Source of the DNA: Drosophila pseudoobscura
Taxonomy: Eukaryota > Arthropoda > Insecta > Diptera > Drosophilidae
DNA length: 64,000 nucleotides
Assembly: GCF_009870125.1 (NCBI RefSeq)
Contig: NC_046683.1
Span: 47,197,869 to 47,261,868, forward strand
Reading direction: 5' to 3'
Shown here in pieces: positions 41,093 through 54,007 of this stretch. Position 1 is the first letter of the stretch. The number at the start of each line of letters is the position of its first letter. The notes under the pieces were generated by a model. It had not been told where the DNA came from and searched no databases. It was given only the letters and a program-made list of their open reading frames with translations. Made by a program: the position numbers and the translations under genes.

Positions 41093-41533
41093 TTATACCC
41101 CGACTTGTTCCTCATCAACGCTGGGCCCGTGGATGGCATTGTGACGGGCCATTAAGTCGCGCCAAGGATCCTCCAGCATGGAGGGATGGAAGTATTGGGA
41201 GCCGTGATCTTTGAAGTGGTGGTGGGGCCTGCGATTGAAGCCCCCTCCACCTCGACCAAAGTTCCTACCACGGCCCTGTCCAAACGGCATTTGTTGCTGC
41301 TGCCGAGGTCGGTGCATTTGCTCCTGGGGCGCCGTGTTTTGATAAAAATGTGGAGTGTTTGGCTTTGGCTGAGCGAAACTCTGTTTGTCCTCGTAGAAGC
41401 CAAAATTAGGTTGTTGTGGTGCTTGCAGTCCGCCAGCATGCTGCGACATATAATCCGAGCCCTGGGACGGATATTGTCTCATTCCCTGGGAGTATGGCGG
41501 GAAATTGTTGAATCCCCTGCGAGGTGTACCCAT
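41093..41533 (-). CDS. MPLKIP/TTDN1-like protein
   Basis: A single exon of 146 residues, Gly/Gln/Pro/Arg-rich and probably disordered, with an RG-rich patch (GQGRGRNFGRGGGGFNRRP). Near the end it has QYFHPSMLEDPWRDL. Human MPLKIP/TTDN1 has YFKPSMLEDPW in the same C-terminal position after a similar Gly/Pro-rich region, so orthology is likely. Human MPLKIP mutations cause non-photosensitive trichothiodystrophy, and the protein binds PLK1 and the DBR1 lariat-debranching machinery. The C-terminal motif is the conserved binding element; fly function is inferred. A Motif 1-like site lies 137 bp upstream of the start codon. Confidence 0.78.
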   Translation of the reverse strand: MGTPRRGFNNFPPYSQGMRQYPSQGSDYMSQHAGGLQAPQQPNFGFYEDKQSFAQPKPNTPHFYQNTAPQEQMHRPRQQQQMPFGQGRGRNFGRGGGGFNRRPHHHFKDHGSQYFHPSMLEDPWRDLMARHNAIHGPSVDEEQVGV

Positions 41534-41669
41534 CTTGCTGGTTTTTACTAATACTATGTCTAATTACGGATCTTTGAGCAGAAATTTAATATATTCCCTT
41601 TTCTGCTTGTTTTATAGAGGTGGGAAGTCATCGATATATCTCTTGTTGTGGTTTTCTCATCTAAGCCTC

Positions 41670-41680
41670 TGGTCACACTT
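41670..41680. promoter_or_regulatory. Motif 1-like core promoter site of the MPLKIP-like gene
   Basis: TGGTCACACTT matches Ohler Motif 1 (YGGTCACACTR) at all but the last base. It lies just upstream of the minus-strand MPLKIP-like start. An ATCGATAT sequence is nearby, at about 41630. Confidence 0.5.
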
Positions 41681-43833
41681 GCAGTTTTCCAAATTACCGT
41701 CGATATTAATATCGTTTGTTGTGCAGTTTTAATACGAAGCGGCGCAAAATGTGGAAAACTTGTTATACCCGATAAGAAGTATCCGCACATGTGGCAGGCA
41801 GAGAGAGATATAGAGTGGATGAGAGATAGATTGAGAGAATGGCCAACTAAGTTGTTGGCTAAAATGTATTATTATCAAATGAGTTTTCTGCCTCCTCAAC
41901 GGCGGATGGGCGTGTTAAATTTTAATAGAAGTTATGATTTTCTTCCTTTCTTCGCCTTTTTCACCACTTTTTTTTATCCTTAAAGGATGTGTATGGGCGT
42001 GCCTGTACCCAATGCAGATTTTTTAATTGTACACCACATTCAAACGGATTCGGGACTCGTACCAATCGTTGTTCGTTGTCCTTCAGCAGGCTCAATGGGG
42101 AGCTTCTTCGTACGCTAGCAGCACGGAATTTAGCCTGTCTTAGCTATCCTGCCGAGGATCGATGCTGGATGGTAAATTCGAGAAGGACATGACTGGATAG
42201 ATGGATGACATGGGACATGGACACAAAAATACCTATTACAGATACAAAGCAACCTGAACTGGTCAAAAACAAAAGAAAATTAAAAAAAATATTTAGATAT
42301 GATTTAATTCGATCACTCGATGAACGTAACAGGATAGAAGGAAGATCAGATCCGGTATAGAATAGACTATCTAATGTAAACACCTTTAGGCCTCAGGATC
42401 AGTTTCAGAATTAAGCCAACAAAAATGGTACTTTGAACTATGTATATTCTATGTTTTATAAATCATCTATTTTTGCATACGATCAATGTCGTCTTTAACA
42501 CGGTTTTTTTCTGGAGCTAATCTACCGTGTAACAACAGAAATAGGTGTATGAATATTTTTTTTTAAATCAAACCCCGATAAGTGTCGCTTATCGCACAAA
42601 AATACCGATTGTTGGGCTTCGATAGTGCTCGTATGAGACTACACTTAGCCTTACGGGAAAAGCTTGCAGTGAGAGCGAGAGATATAGAGACGTTGCTTGG
42701 ATTTTTAGTCGATCTGGTGGCAACGGAGGGCGGCACACTTTTCGCCTAATTTATTTGTTTCTCGTGCTATCTCTGTCTTTCAGATGCGTGAGGTAGTTTT
42801 TGGTAGTGTCGTACGATCATAAAATACTATCGCCCACATATATATCGATATATGGTTTATCAATATATATTTAACACTACCTACCGTCATTTCTTCGAAC
42901 AACAACAGACGTATTTTTTGTCGAACATAGTTCACGCGTGCATATTACATTGGAGCGATTCGTTTTTTTTTAAATAATAAAATATATTACTGAATCAAAA
43001 TTTAGAACGAGCGAAAAATTAATAGCGAGAATCAAAATAACAGCAGTCGAGGAGCCGTGTTTTGGTGTGTGTGTGTGTGTGTGCGTTGGTGTCAAATGCA
43101 GACGGTCGCGCGGTCGGTCAAAAGTGCATACAACTGCAGTGGCATTTAGTTTACAATTTTTTTTTTCTAGTTGAAGTGCAAGTAAAGTTAGCTTTTTAAA
43201 AATCAAACATCTCCGCAATTCGCGTTGAACCATTTAGTCAAAACGAAAGCGGAGTGCGACGCGAACAAAGCACAAAAGGCGTCGCCTTCCAAAGGAGCCT
43301 TTCATTGAAATCTGGCTTTGTCTGTATTTGTGTGTGTGTGTTTATTTCTTCAGCAGCAGCCGCCACTTAATAAATTGTGGTTTATTACTTTTGCTTGGAT
43401 TTAAAAGAAAAAATTAATGTAATTATCAAAATTTAAAATGAGCAAATTTATTTAGGAAAAAAAAAATTGAAGTTTGGAAAACTCACTCGTTCGGTCGACA
43501 CAACAGAAACAAAAAGTCGCAGGCCGCTAACAGCAGCAACTGCAGTAGCAGCACCACCAGGAGGAGAAAACAAAAGAAGAAAAGGCAGCCGCTTTGGATA
43601 TCTTTAACGAAATCAAAGAGCAACTTTCAAGTTGCCCCGAACGCACCCGCGCACTCTGTCGCACTGTATGGGGGACCCTTTCCCTATCCCTTAGCACAGC
43701 GCTCACTGCAGCGACCATCGAAGCCGGCGACGACGGTGGCGCAGGAGCAGGACCAGGCAGAGGGGCCGGACCAGGCGGAGGTGGCGGCGCAGCGTCAGCA
43801 TCAGCAGGCGGCAGCAGTCGCTTTGCCACAATA
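41681..43833. other. Intergenic DNA and Frl promoter / 5' leader
   Basis: AT-rich, with a small inverted repeat (GATAAGTGTCGCTTATC, 42577-42593), an AT-rich ATATATCGATATAT stretch near 42840, and GT runs at 43064-43082 and 43328-43340. The last 240 bp (43594-43833) is Gly/Ala-coding in the Frl frame without an ATG and is probably 5'UTR. Confidence 0.55.
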
Positions 43834-45788
43834 ATGGGTGCAGTCAAGTCCCGCCACATCACCACTGCCGATGTGGATACAGATGATCAGCAGCACCATC
43901 CACACCACAGCTCCCACTCCATGCTGCGCAATGGACACCACAATTACAACGGTCCTGCATCCGGGGGCGGCACGCTGCAGAAGCAAGACCTGCGCTACGA
44001 CATCGGCTCCAGCTCCGAGTACCATCACATCCGGCAGCCGAGCGTGCGGAGTCGCAGCCAGCAGCCGATGCCCACCACAGATGAGCTGGATCGGCGGTTC
44101 GCCAAAGTTCTGGTGAGTCTTGAGTGCGGTTTATCGCAAAATGGGAAACATTGAAAGCATTGAATATGTCTAGTGAATGGGCAGTACTTCCCAGCAGATA
44201 TCACCATTCCGTAACAGACCAGGATTACTTTATTTACTAACTCTTAACAATGCTTTTCATCATTTACATTTTTACCCATCTAATAGGCAGTGAAATGGGT
44301 ACCCAGCTTGTAGCTAGTGAAATCGGTACACACTTAGTTGTCAGTGAAATGTTACAGTAGGTTACTAAATTTATATATTTTGTCTTTCATTCTGTATCAG
44401 TATTAATTTGGTGTTATTTTTGTTAGGAATTCGATCATCTTGAAAAAAGCCTCTTTTTTTGCAGTTGAAGTGCTTTCCTTAATTGTACTTCATCTATAAA
44501 ACATAAATATAATAAATAAATAAAACGCCGATTTTCCTTATTTTTGATTGCATCAATCTGTAAAAGCAACACCACATATTTACGTATAAATCTCTATTGG
44601 AGCTGCTTATTTCCTTATCTAGCTGTATTAGTTCCTAGACTGTTAATGCAGTGAACAATTTTGCGACTTTTTGCCCCTGTCCGTTTTCTATTTGAAACTG
44701 TTTTCACTGGATAACACTGTTTTTTCACTAACACGATTAAGTTAGGGTGCTCATTCCTCCTCTACTTCTTCATTGAGCCTACGTAAATACCGTTTGCAGT
44801 AAATAATGAATTGAATAGTTTTTTTTCTTACCTTTAAAGTTTGAATAATTATAGACACTTTTGAAGTGGAACTTTTTGTACTTCTCACAATGCAATATCC
44901 GAAAACAGAAAAGGAAAGGAAAAAGAGCAGGACAGCCTCATTTTTAGCTACCTGTCTTCATTTTTCTCTCATGCTTTTTCGTTCATTCGTCTACTGGCGA
45001 GACGTTGCATCCCAAACGAACTAGTTCGGTGGCTGGTGCCTGGTGGGCTGTAGAGTATACAGAGCAACATTTGTTGTATCTTCTCTGAGTTCGGAAGGTA
45101 CCCATTTAGGAACCAGCCAAATAAGTAGTTCATGCATGGTCCATCGCCACCGCCGGTACTAGAGGGTTCTAATCCAAGGATTGGCTTCCTCAAGCTCCTC
45201 TCTCTCCGCTCAAGCACACGCACACACACACACACTCTCCTCTTCTACCCTCCCTCGCGGTTGTTGCATGTGATTGATGACCTCATCGACTTTTCGCTTG
45301 AATTTTGTCAGACACTCTCTTCATGTGCATGCGTGTGTGTGTGTGTTTTTGTGTGTTCAGAGGCGTACGAAAGAGGAGAGTTTATGTTAATCAGATTGCC
45401 CCATCCCTCGAAAAACAAGAATCTTCCATGTTTTCCGATCTTAAACATGTGTACGGTGTAAACTCTTTGGACACCACACCCCTCTGAAAATGTTTACCCG
45501 CCACTGCGCCAGTGTTCTCCCTCGCTTCTCGTGTGTTCTGATCTCTCTCTGGCTTGCACTCTAACTCCAAATGCAGGGCACAGTGGGATGGGAGAAGAAT
45601 TATTTGGAAAACTGTATGTTATTGTGGGTGGAGTTCCCGAAACTGATGATAGTTCCTAGTTTTCAAAGTCTAGCTTAACTAATTCTATGACGATTCTTAA
45701 TATTGTCCCATTGTTCCCGAGGCGTGTGCCTCAACTACTTTTAAATTCGCTTGTCATCTCAGCCTCTATACACAGTTTGTTGTCTGTA

Positions 45789-45828
<40 letters not shown>

Positions 45829-48800
45829 TCTGGCTCTCGGTCGGAACAAGACAACGTAATTAAGATTTTGTATTGCCAAAAAAAAATTCACCAAAATAGT
45901 AACAAAAACAGAGGAAAAAAAGCTCTCAGCTTTGACCGTCATAAAATTATAACAAATGAGAGTGAACCAGCCATTGGATCCCTCCCCCCTTTGTGCCTCT
46001 GTCGTTCTCTCAGCCTCTCCAATTCGGCATGCTAATGGCAATTAAAGCAAATTGATCGATTGTTGCCCTCTCTGTCCCTCTTAATGCCGTTACTATGACA
46101 TTGCTCTGCGCCAATGCTGACTCACTCCGCGCTAAGTTCCTCTCTCTCTGTCTCTCCCCCTCTCTCCCTTCGTATGACTCTTTGTGGCTGCTGGAGGCTC
46201 ATCGGCGCGGCTCGGCTCGGCTCGGCTTATCTCCCACTGGAACGGAACGGAACAGAAAGGGGAGACGAGCAAAGAAAAAAACAAAAAATCTTTATTTATA
46301 CTCATATGCACGGCCCTACTTGTCGGTTATCGTAAGTCATGTTATACTGACTGAGAAATATGCTCCTCCGACGGGTTCCGTGCGGGGCTTCCCTTTTTTA
46401 CGTATGCATGTACGTTGGCATTATTCCATATTGGGGATCCGATCTTTTGTTTTCATCTCAGGGTTGTAAATATGGTCCTGGGCATCTTGATTTGGGATTA
46501 CGGATGTAAAGACGGTCGGTTGTTTATTGGGAAGCACGCTTGTGTGTACATTTAAAATATAAAATATATGTAATACATAAGCATGTACTACTTCAAGGGT
46601 GTCCAAAACATTGACAGACCATAGATACCACATTTTGTATGCTATCTGCTGTTATTTATTCTTCTCTATTGTTTGTCCAAAACACATTGCCTCTTTTTCG
46701 CAGTCTTTGAGTGTGTTTTTCTGTGTGTCTCGGCTTCTGTTATATTTTTTTCCTTCGTTTCTTACTCGAAATTTGCCCCCCAACGTTTCTGTTTGTTTGT
46801 TTGTTTGTTTGCCATTTCGGTAGTTCCCGCTCCCTCTCTCGCTCGCACTCCCGAATCCAATCCCTAGCTCTGGCCTCGCCTTTACCTTGGATCAGTCTCC
46901 TTGGATCGGCTAATTCGTGTGTAAACTACAAAAACTTTAGTCAAAAGTGCTGTTTGCCAATTGCCAATTGCCAATTGAAGTGGCGAGACTCTGTTCCGTT
47001 CCGTTCCGGTGCCGTACGGTACGGTCCGTCTCGATTCCTCCAGTGGGATCCATGCAGTCCCCTTCGCCTTCCGACTAAAAGCGATTGTTTGTCTGATTCA
47101 TGGTTTATAAATAACAACAAATGCCGTTTTTCGCTACTAATAATTTGCGTTTTGTGGGATCTAATCGGAGGCATTCGCTGCAGATGTTTCCGGTTAAATA
47201 CGGACTCCATCGCGAGCGTTTACTGAACTTTGTATGTATGTTTGTATGTGGTGGGTGGGGCAGGGGAATCTTCTATTGGGACAAGGGTGGAGTGCAGTCT
47301 GTCGATGTTCGAGGGAAGATCATCCAAGCTGATCAAACAATTGATCAGAGAGAGAGAGAGAGAGAGAGAGATATGAGAGATACATACGGACTAAGAGAGA
47401 GAGAGAGCGATATGAGAGATACATACGGACTAAGAAAGAGCTAACCACAAGGATGGCAGTGGAAACTGTATCTGTCATTTCCATAGACTCTTCAGCCATT
47501 CATCGATTCAACAATTAAAAGTAAAAGTATATTTATTTGATGGCATTATTAGGCATTAAATGTATGTGTGTATCTCCTGCCTCATACATATAGTGGGTGT
47601 CATTGCCACAAAACCGTCAAACAAGAAGAAAGATACAGAGACAGAGAGATTAAACCGCACAAAATCCTCAACCCCATCCCCATCCCCATCCCCATCTCCA
47701 TTCCCATTCGCTTTCTCAACCCAACCGACTTTCACTCGTCATCATTGTGGGGCCTAGAATCTGAAATCTATAAACAATTGCCCGAAGGGGGAGTGTGAAA
47801 AGGGGCAGCCGCAGTCGCCTAATGACATTTTCAATGGCTGACAAACCACAAGCCAATGAACCACAACAGCAGTTAATGTTGTTAATATTTTTAAATACCC
47901 ATTGGCACATTGCGAGAGGAGGTTGAGAAGTTAAGCGTAGAAACGTGGTAAATTTGTGAGGTCCTCGATCATACATTGACCCAAACATGGGAAACGTCTG
48001 AAGTTTTTGAGACCAGACCGAATGGAATCGATGGAACCAAGCTGATGCCGGGATGTCCATCCGCTTTGTCCGTTTTTCTTGGCTTTATCTAGCGGCTGCT
48101 TTAGTACTGCGAAAAGAGATTGACGGAGTTGTTTGCCCTTCGCGTGGATCGGATCGCCCTTTATCGGAATTCTAGGGCCGGCCATTTGTTTATCTTTGCT
48201 GTGGACTTCCTTCGCGGTCTGCAAAAAAGAAAACCACACATAATGATAAGAACATAAAGACATCTGGTTTTTTTACTACATACATAAATACATACATATG
48301 TACATATGTATGTATGTGGCAAACATTGATGATAAACGGTAAACGACTTTGGACTTGAATGGGATGCGTAAGATCATCTGACCCCAGAGTTCGGAGACTA
48401 CGGAAACATCTTTAATGACGGGTTTCACTGTACATCCGCTAATGAAAGTATAAGTTTACGACTATAAACCTTCAATAGGGTTCAAATATTTCTGGCTGAT
48501 CGGCCAAGAGAGTATGTCTTCCCGGCTTTGAATATTGCAACTTTTCTGAGTTACCGAATGAATAATTTAATTTCATGCGAATATTCGCATGTTGTGTTCA
48601 ATATTTATTTATTCAGATTATAAACAAATGCATTTTTTATTGTATCAAGTGACTGATGCGGTAATCGACACACTGAACACATTTGTTTATTTACGATCTG
48701 TTGCGGTTGTTGGTGTTCAAGATACGCAGGAAAATCGCTTTAGATTAAGTGCCGCATGTGGGCTATTAATCGGAAAAAAGTGTATCATACAAACCAGAAT

Positions 48801-51800
48801 TCTGTTGAAAAATGCCAAATAGGGTATACCGTATAGAATATACGACATAAAGTATCTATGGTTTATATTCCGAAATAAAATAAACTAAAGACTGTTCGCA
48901 TCGCTTCTAAGTATCACTCGACAGAAGCTCTTCGGCAATATGTATGTATAGATTAGAATTCTAAAGAATAAAGAGCTTAAATAACGGGAATGTTTGAGAC
49001 TGAAGAAAATTTAAGAACAGGAAGGGAAGGCATCCGCTTACAGTTTCGTTCCTATTGCTCAAGTCCTTTTGGACTCAAAAGATTCTTTTGTCGAGTACCT
49101 AAATATTCATATCTAATAAAAACCGACTTTAAAAATAGATCGGTAAGGCTCTCGGACAATACGAGTGGCTTGAGAAACGGATCTTTGCATGCGATTCAGA
49201 GCTAATTTTTTATAAAGAATAATCGGTCAATTGTAGAGTATTTATTTGGTATTTCCGCTATCGAGACGATGCCGCGTCTATGGCGTATGGAGCCACCTAT
49301 CTATTACTCATCTCGCATGGGCGTAGACAGATTCGAGGTGCGTTTTGTGCCGGGGGGATCGGATCGGATCGAGAACACACATTGAGGGAAAAATTTAAAA
49401 TGCGTATCCGGTGTGACGGTCAAGTAATTCATTATGTACGAGTGCACACACACACACACACACAAAGATATATCATGGATTTGGAACGGAACGGAACGGA
49501 GAGATATACTCGAACAAGCATACATATGTACATGGGTACATATATTATATGATGAAGTCCAATTTGTATACAGTAAAAGTTTCGCCTGCTCTGGCATAAA
49601 TATGTGTGGGAGTGAGGAGTGCGACGCCGTCTCTTTGTCACCTTGTTTACTTATATTATTCTCTCTCTCCCTTTTTATGCACTCTTTTATTCGCATATTT
49701 ATTGTTTTATTTCTGTTGACTGTTTTTTTATTACGAAAAGCGCGCGTCGAGGCAAATCACTCAGCCTCAATGATGATCTCAGAGCGGAACGGGGTGCGGA
49801 ACAGTGGAACGGTGGAACAGTGGAGTAGGAAAGAGGGGAGGGGGATCGAATGGAATGGTTATTGAATGGAGGAAGGGCAATGGGTTCACCCATAACATAA
49901 CAATTAATTAATCAATATATTTCGCAATCATTTCCCCATGTAGGGCTCATTATATGGGAAATGTTTTACACAAAAATATGTACATATGTGTATATTTAAC
50001 ATTCAGCACGTTTTGCAAAAAAGTCGAACAAAAAGTCAACAGAGCAGAGGCAAAAATAAAGATAATTTATTAATTGTTTAGCTTAATTAACACACAGCCA
50101 AAGCTGCGAGAAATGCATGTAAATTTCCACTAATTGAATGGGAAAAAAAATGAGAAAAATTATCATTCAATAAAACATCTTGAAACGTTTTACAGGGGAC
50201 TGTGGTGGGAGATGAACTTGAGTTTAAAACAAAGAGGACTGGTAATAGGTTTAACTCTTCGACTAAATTCATTCTTAACTTAAAAAATTGGAAATATCAG
50301 AAATTCGAATCTTCCAGGTATTAGAACCGACCGTTTTTTTGCACTGAACTCTCCAAAATTATAACCAGTAGTTAATTTCAGAGCGTATTTTCGGTTTGTT
50401 ACTTTTGCTACGATTTCGTGGATTAAAAAAAGGGGGTTTCCCTTATTGCTAATACTATTTGCCAGGCTTTCATTTGTATGATGCTACTCAGCTCTCGTTC
50501 CCAGAGAGAAACGGTGCTTGGTGTTACTTTCAGAACTCCAAAAAACTAACTTCCAAGCCTGGCGAAGACTTCTCTCTGTGCCAAATATTCTCTAGGAACC
50601 AACAACAAAGCCGCACGTTCGATGCCGACTCTCGTCAGCTTGCTGAAAGAGGGCCTCAATAGGGAAATGACAAGAGTAACGGCCAGAAGCGTAGCAAAAA
50701 GAAGGCACAGCCAGCATACATATGTATGTACATATCTCGACATATCTCATATCTAATTCATAATCCTATACTCCAATTCGGAATACATTGCATTGGGACT
50801 CTCGTTCTCATCTGCATTTCAATCTCTCTCTGAAATCTCCGTTCATATGCATTTATTTTGTTATTGTCAACCGATTTCCAACTTCATTGTGTGATCATCC
50901 ATTATAATGGCTTTATTCCTTTGTCCCCATCCTCTGTCCTCTGTCCGCGGCACTCCCTCTTCCTGCTCTCCATCATCATCAGGTGTGTCTGTGCCGCTGC
51001 ATGCATATGTATCTATGTGTGTGTGTGTGTGTCTGTGTGTCTAATTAGAACTTGCAACTGCAACTGCAACTGCAGCTGCACCCAGAAAAAATAAAGAGGA
51101 ACATCAAATTGAAGTCACGTAAGCATATTTGCCGATTTCATTATGGTGCATTCCCTCCCGTTAAATTGTGCATTTAACCATTTTACACAATCGTCCAGGT
51201 AAAAATGGGTTCTGTTTTGTTGATTTGTTTGATTTGCTACTTGTTGGTTCAGTGCGTTCATTAAAAGTCAGAGAATGATGCCACCGCACAGTGGTCGGAA
51301 TAAATTACATACATATACTACACACATTCGGATCCCCCGAAGAAGAAAATTATGATTTTTTAGAATTGTGAAATTTCCGAGATGCGAGCAAACTTTGTTT
51401 TTTTTTTTTTTTTTGGAAATGGAGCATATCTTTGTCTCCCTACTTTATGGATTATTAACTCTGAGTACCTCTGTCTGCAGCAGCTGCTGTGATATTTCAA
51501 TATTTGCATGAGCAGGCAAATAGGCCTCTGGTTAAGGCCTCTAGAAAGATACTCCACTGCCATCACAATGGGCCGGCCTTAAGGGCCCATCTGTAAGAAC
51601 ATTTAGCCTTTTGATTACCCCTATATCTGCACATCTGCATATACATATGTATAAACACAGGTTCAATAAACCATCAACGCTTTTTTTCTTTCGTTTTCCA
51701 GGCCTCCATGGACTTGCCACCGGACAAGGCAAAGCTGCTGCGTAACTACGATGACGAGAAGAAGTGGGACATGATATGCGATCAAGTGAGTGCCATATCG

Positions 51801-51866
51801 AATGGGTTTTCATGCCTTTAAAGCGTGCATAAACATGATTATATTTGTTTGCTGAAAAAGGCTGCT

Positions 51867-51897
<31 letters not shown>

Positions 51898-53962
51898 TCA
51901 GTGGCTTCCGTTCATAGATTTTAGCAGCTCTTTTGGACTCTGACCGACTCTCCCTTGATCGCTGGTCACAGGGGGTTGGCGATGGGATTGGCTCTTTGGG
52001 GGTTAAGTATTCGGTTGATGTCTCTCCTCCATTAGCGGCGACACCTTGAACGCGCTGACCTTTAGGCCGTCTAGAAGTGGAGTGGCCGCCGCTCCAATTA
52101 AACCCCACAGCAAATGGCTTTGCGCAATACAACATGTGTACATGTGTACATGAGTTGGAATTCCGAAGGCGTTTACGAAACGAATTTCCCTTTCAATTAG
52201 CAAATGGCCTGCACGATGGAAAATCTTGATGTTAAGCTTGGAAAATGCCACATTTTTGATTTGCATCAATCCCAAGGAATCCCAATCGAAGGATGGCTTG
52301 GGCTCTGAAACCTTTTTTGGTTTCCCATTTCCCAGTTGTTTTCTTGCCTGACATTTACCTAAACTTGAACTTCAAAGTCAACCTTTTAACTGATTTAAAC
52401 ACGTGCTCTTACAGTCATGACTGTCGTTGCAAATCGAGTGTAGAACATGTGTTTAAGTCTCTCAGTTCACTCGTCCGAGTACAGCTTTTTGTCAATCCAT
52501 TATGCAGTGCGTGCTGTTTGTCGCTCGCATGTCTTCTGATGTTTTGTGATGTCGCTTTTTGCCGCCTCACACAAATGTGTTTCATTCAAATGGCACACTC
52601 GCTGGCTGAATCCAAATACGAAACATTTTGGCCACGAAGGCGACTCGAAATACGAGATCCATAAACATACATGTGTATACCATATAGGACAAATCCATGT
52701 AGATTGCGTGTTTCTGAATGATGGGCAGGGGGACTCCGACTGCGACTGGGACTGGGACTGTCGGAGGTTATGACGAAACTATTTAACGTCTGCGCCAGAG
52801 CGTGCACCATTTTCGGTGGATTCTACTCGTATCTATCCATCCATCCAACCATCCAACTATCCAACTATCCATCTATCTCGCTTGTAACTGGGTCACTGAA
52901 TTTTCAAGAGCTGCACCCAGAAACTGAAAACAACGGTGTGGTGCACAACAAAGAGAATATGCTGCTGCTATACTGCTGTAAATACGAGTATACTCGCCAT
53001 AGGCATATTTCGTAGACCAAGAAGAAGGAACGCCTCGCCCGGACCTGGGACTCGCGTCAAACATTTTCTGCCATACGATAAAATGTCATAAACACCCAAC
53101 ATGGCTACACATTGGTGTTGTTGTTTCTTGTCCACGTCGTCGCCGGTTCCTGAACGACCGAACCGAACCTAACCGAACCGCCCGCCTGCCGCACAGCGAC
53201 AGACAGAGACCTGTTTTCCATAATTCAGACGATACCACGGCACCGTGGGTGAGGCGTCCAAGCTGGTGAATACAAAAAATAACCCCTTTGGTTGGATTGG
53301 ACTTCTCTATAACTTTGCAACCGCAATGAGCGTAGCTCGAGTCGAGCATCAACCATTACACCTTGACCAGGGATCAGTGATAGTCCTAATCTACTCATCA
53401 GATCTTCAGAAATGCAGGCACTGAATCGCGAAAAGGAATAAATAAATAAAGTGAAGCGGCGCGATAGTAAGGGATGTATCATAGGCACTCGAGACATGCT
53501 AGATAACACCTGATACATGATGCATGAACATTGTTATGCACACGACATGTATATTGTTCTTGCAGCATTCGCTTGGGCGTGCCACCGATGACTCTTGAGG
53601 ACTGTCCACGTTGTATCTATTGTATCTTTTTGGGTACCTCAAAGGTCTACCATAGGCTACAAATAATTGATAGTATTGAAAAGTTTTCAAATGTATCCAT
53701 ATCCATATCAATAATTTGAAAGCATTATCTTCCCATTAGCCCACTGTAAAACCCACTCTCAAGCGTAAGTCTAGTCATGAAAATGAATGAAAACGCAGCC
53801 CACAGACAGACAAGCGATACAGAGAATGGGACAAGTCCGACCGACGATGATGATGGTGGAGGCGAAGCTTGCCACTCGAGGACGACTGAGACTGAGAGAC
53901 TCACTCCTCCGACTCCGAAGTGACTCCTCGAGGGAAGCCAATCCCACGGAGCTCTCTTTGTG

Positions 53963-54007
<45 letters not shown>

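Noticed and set aside
45751-46041. Ser/Leu-rich ORFs on both strands around 45.8 kb
   Set aside because: Created by the TC/GA microsatellite; no conserved features.
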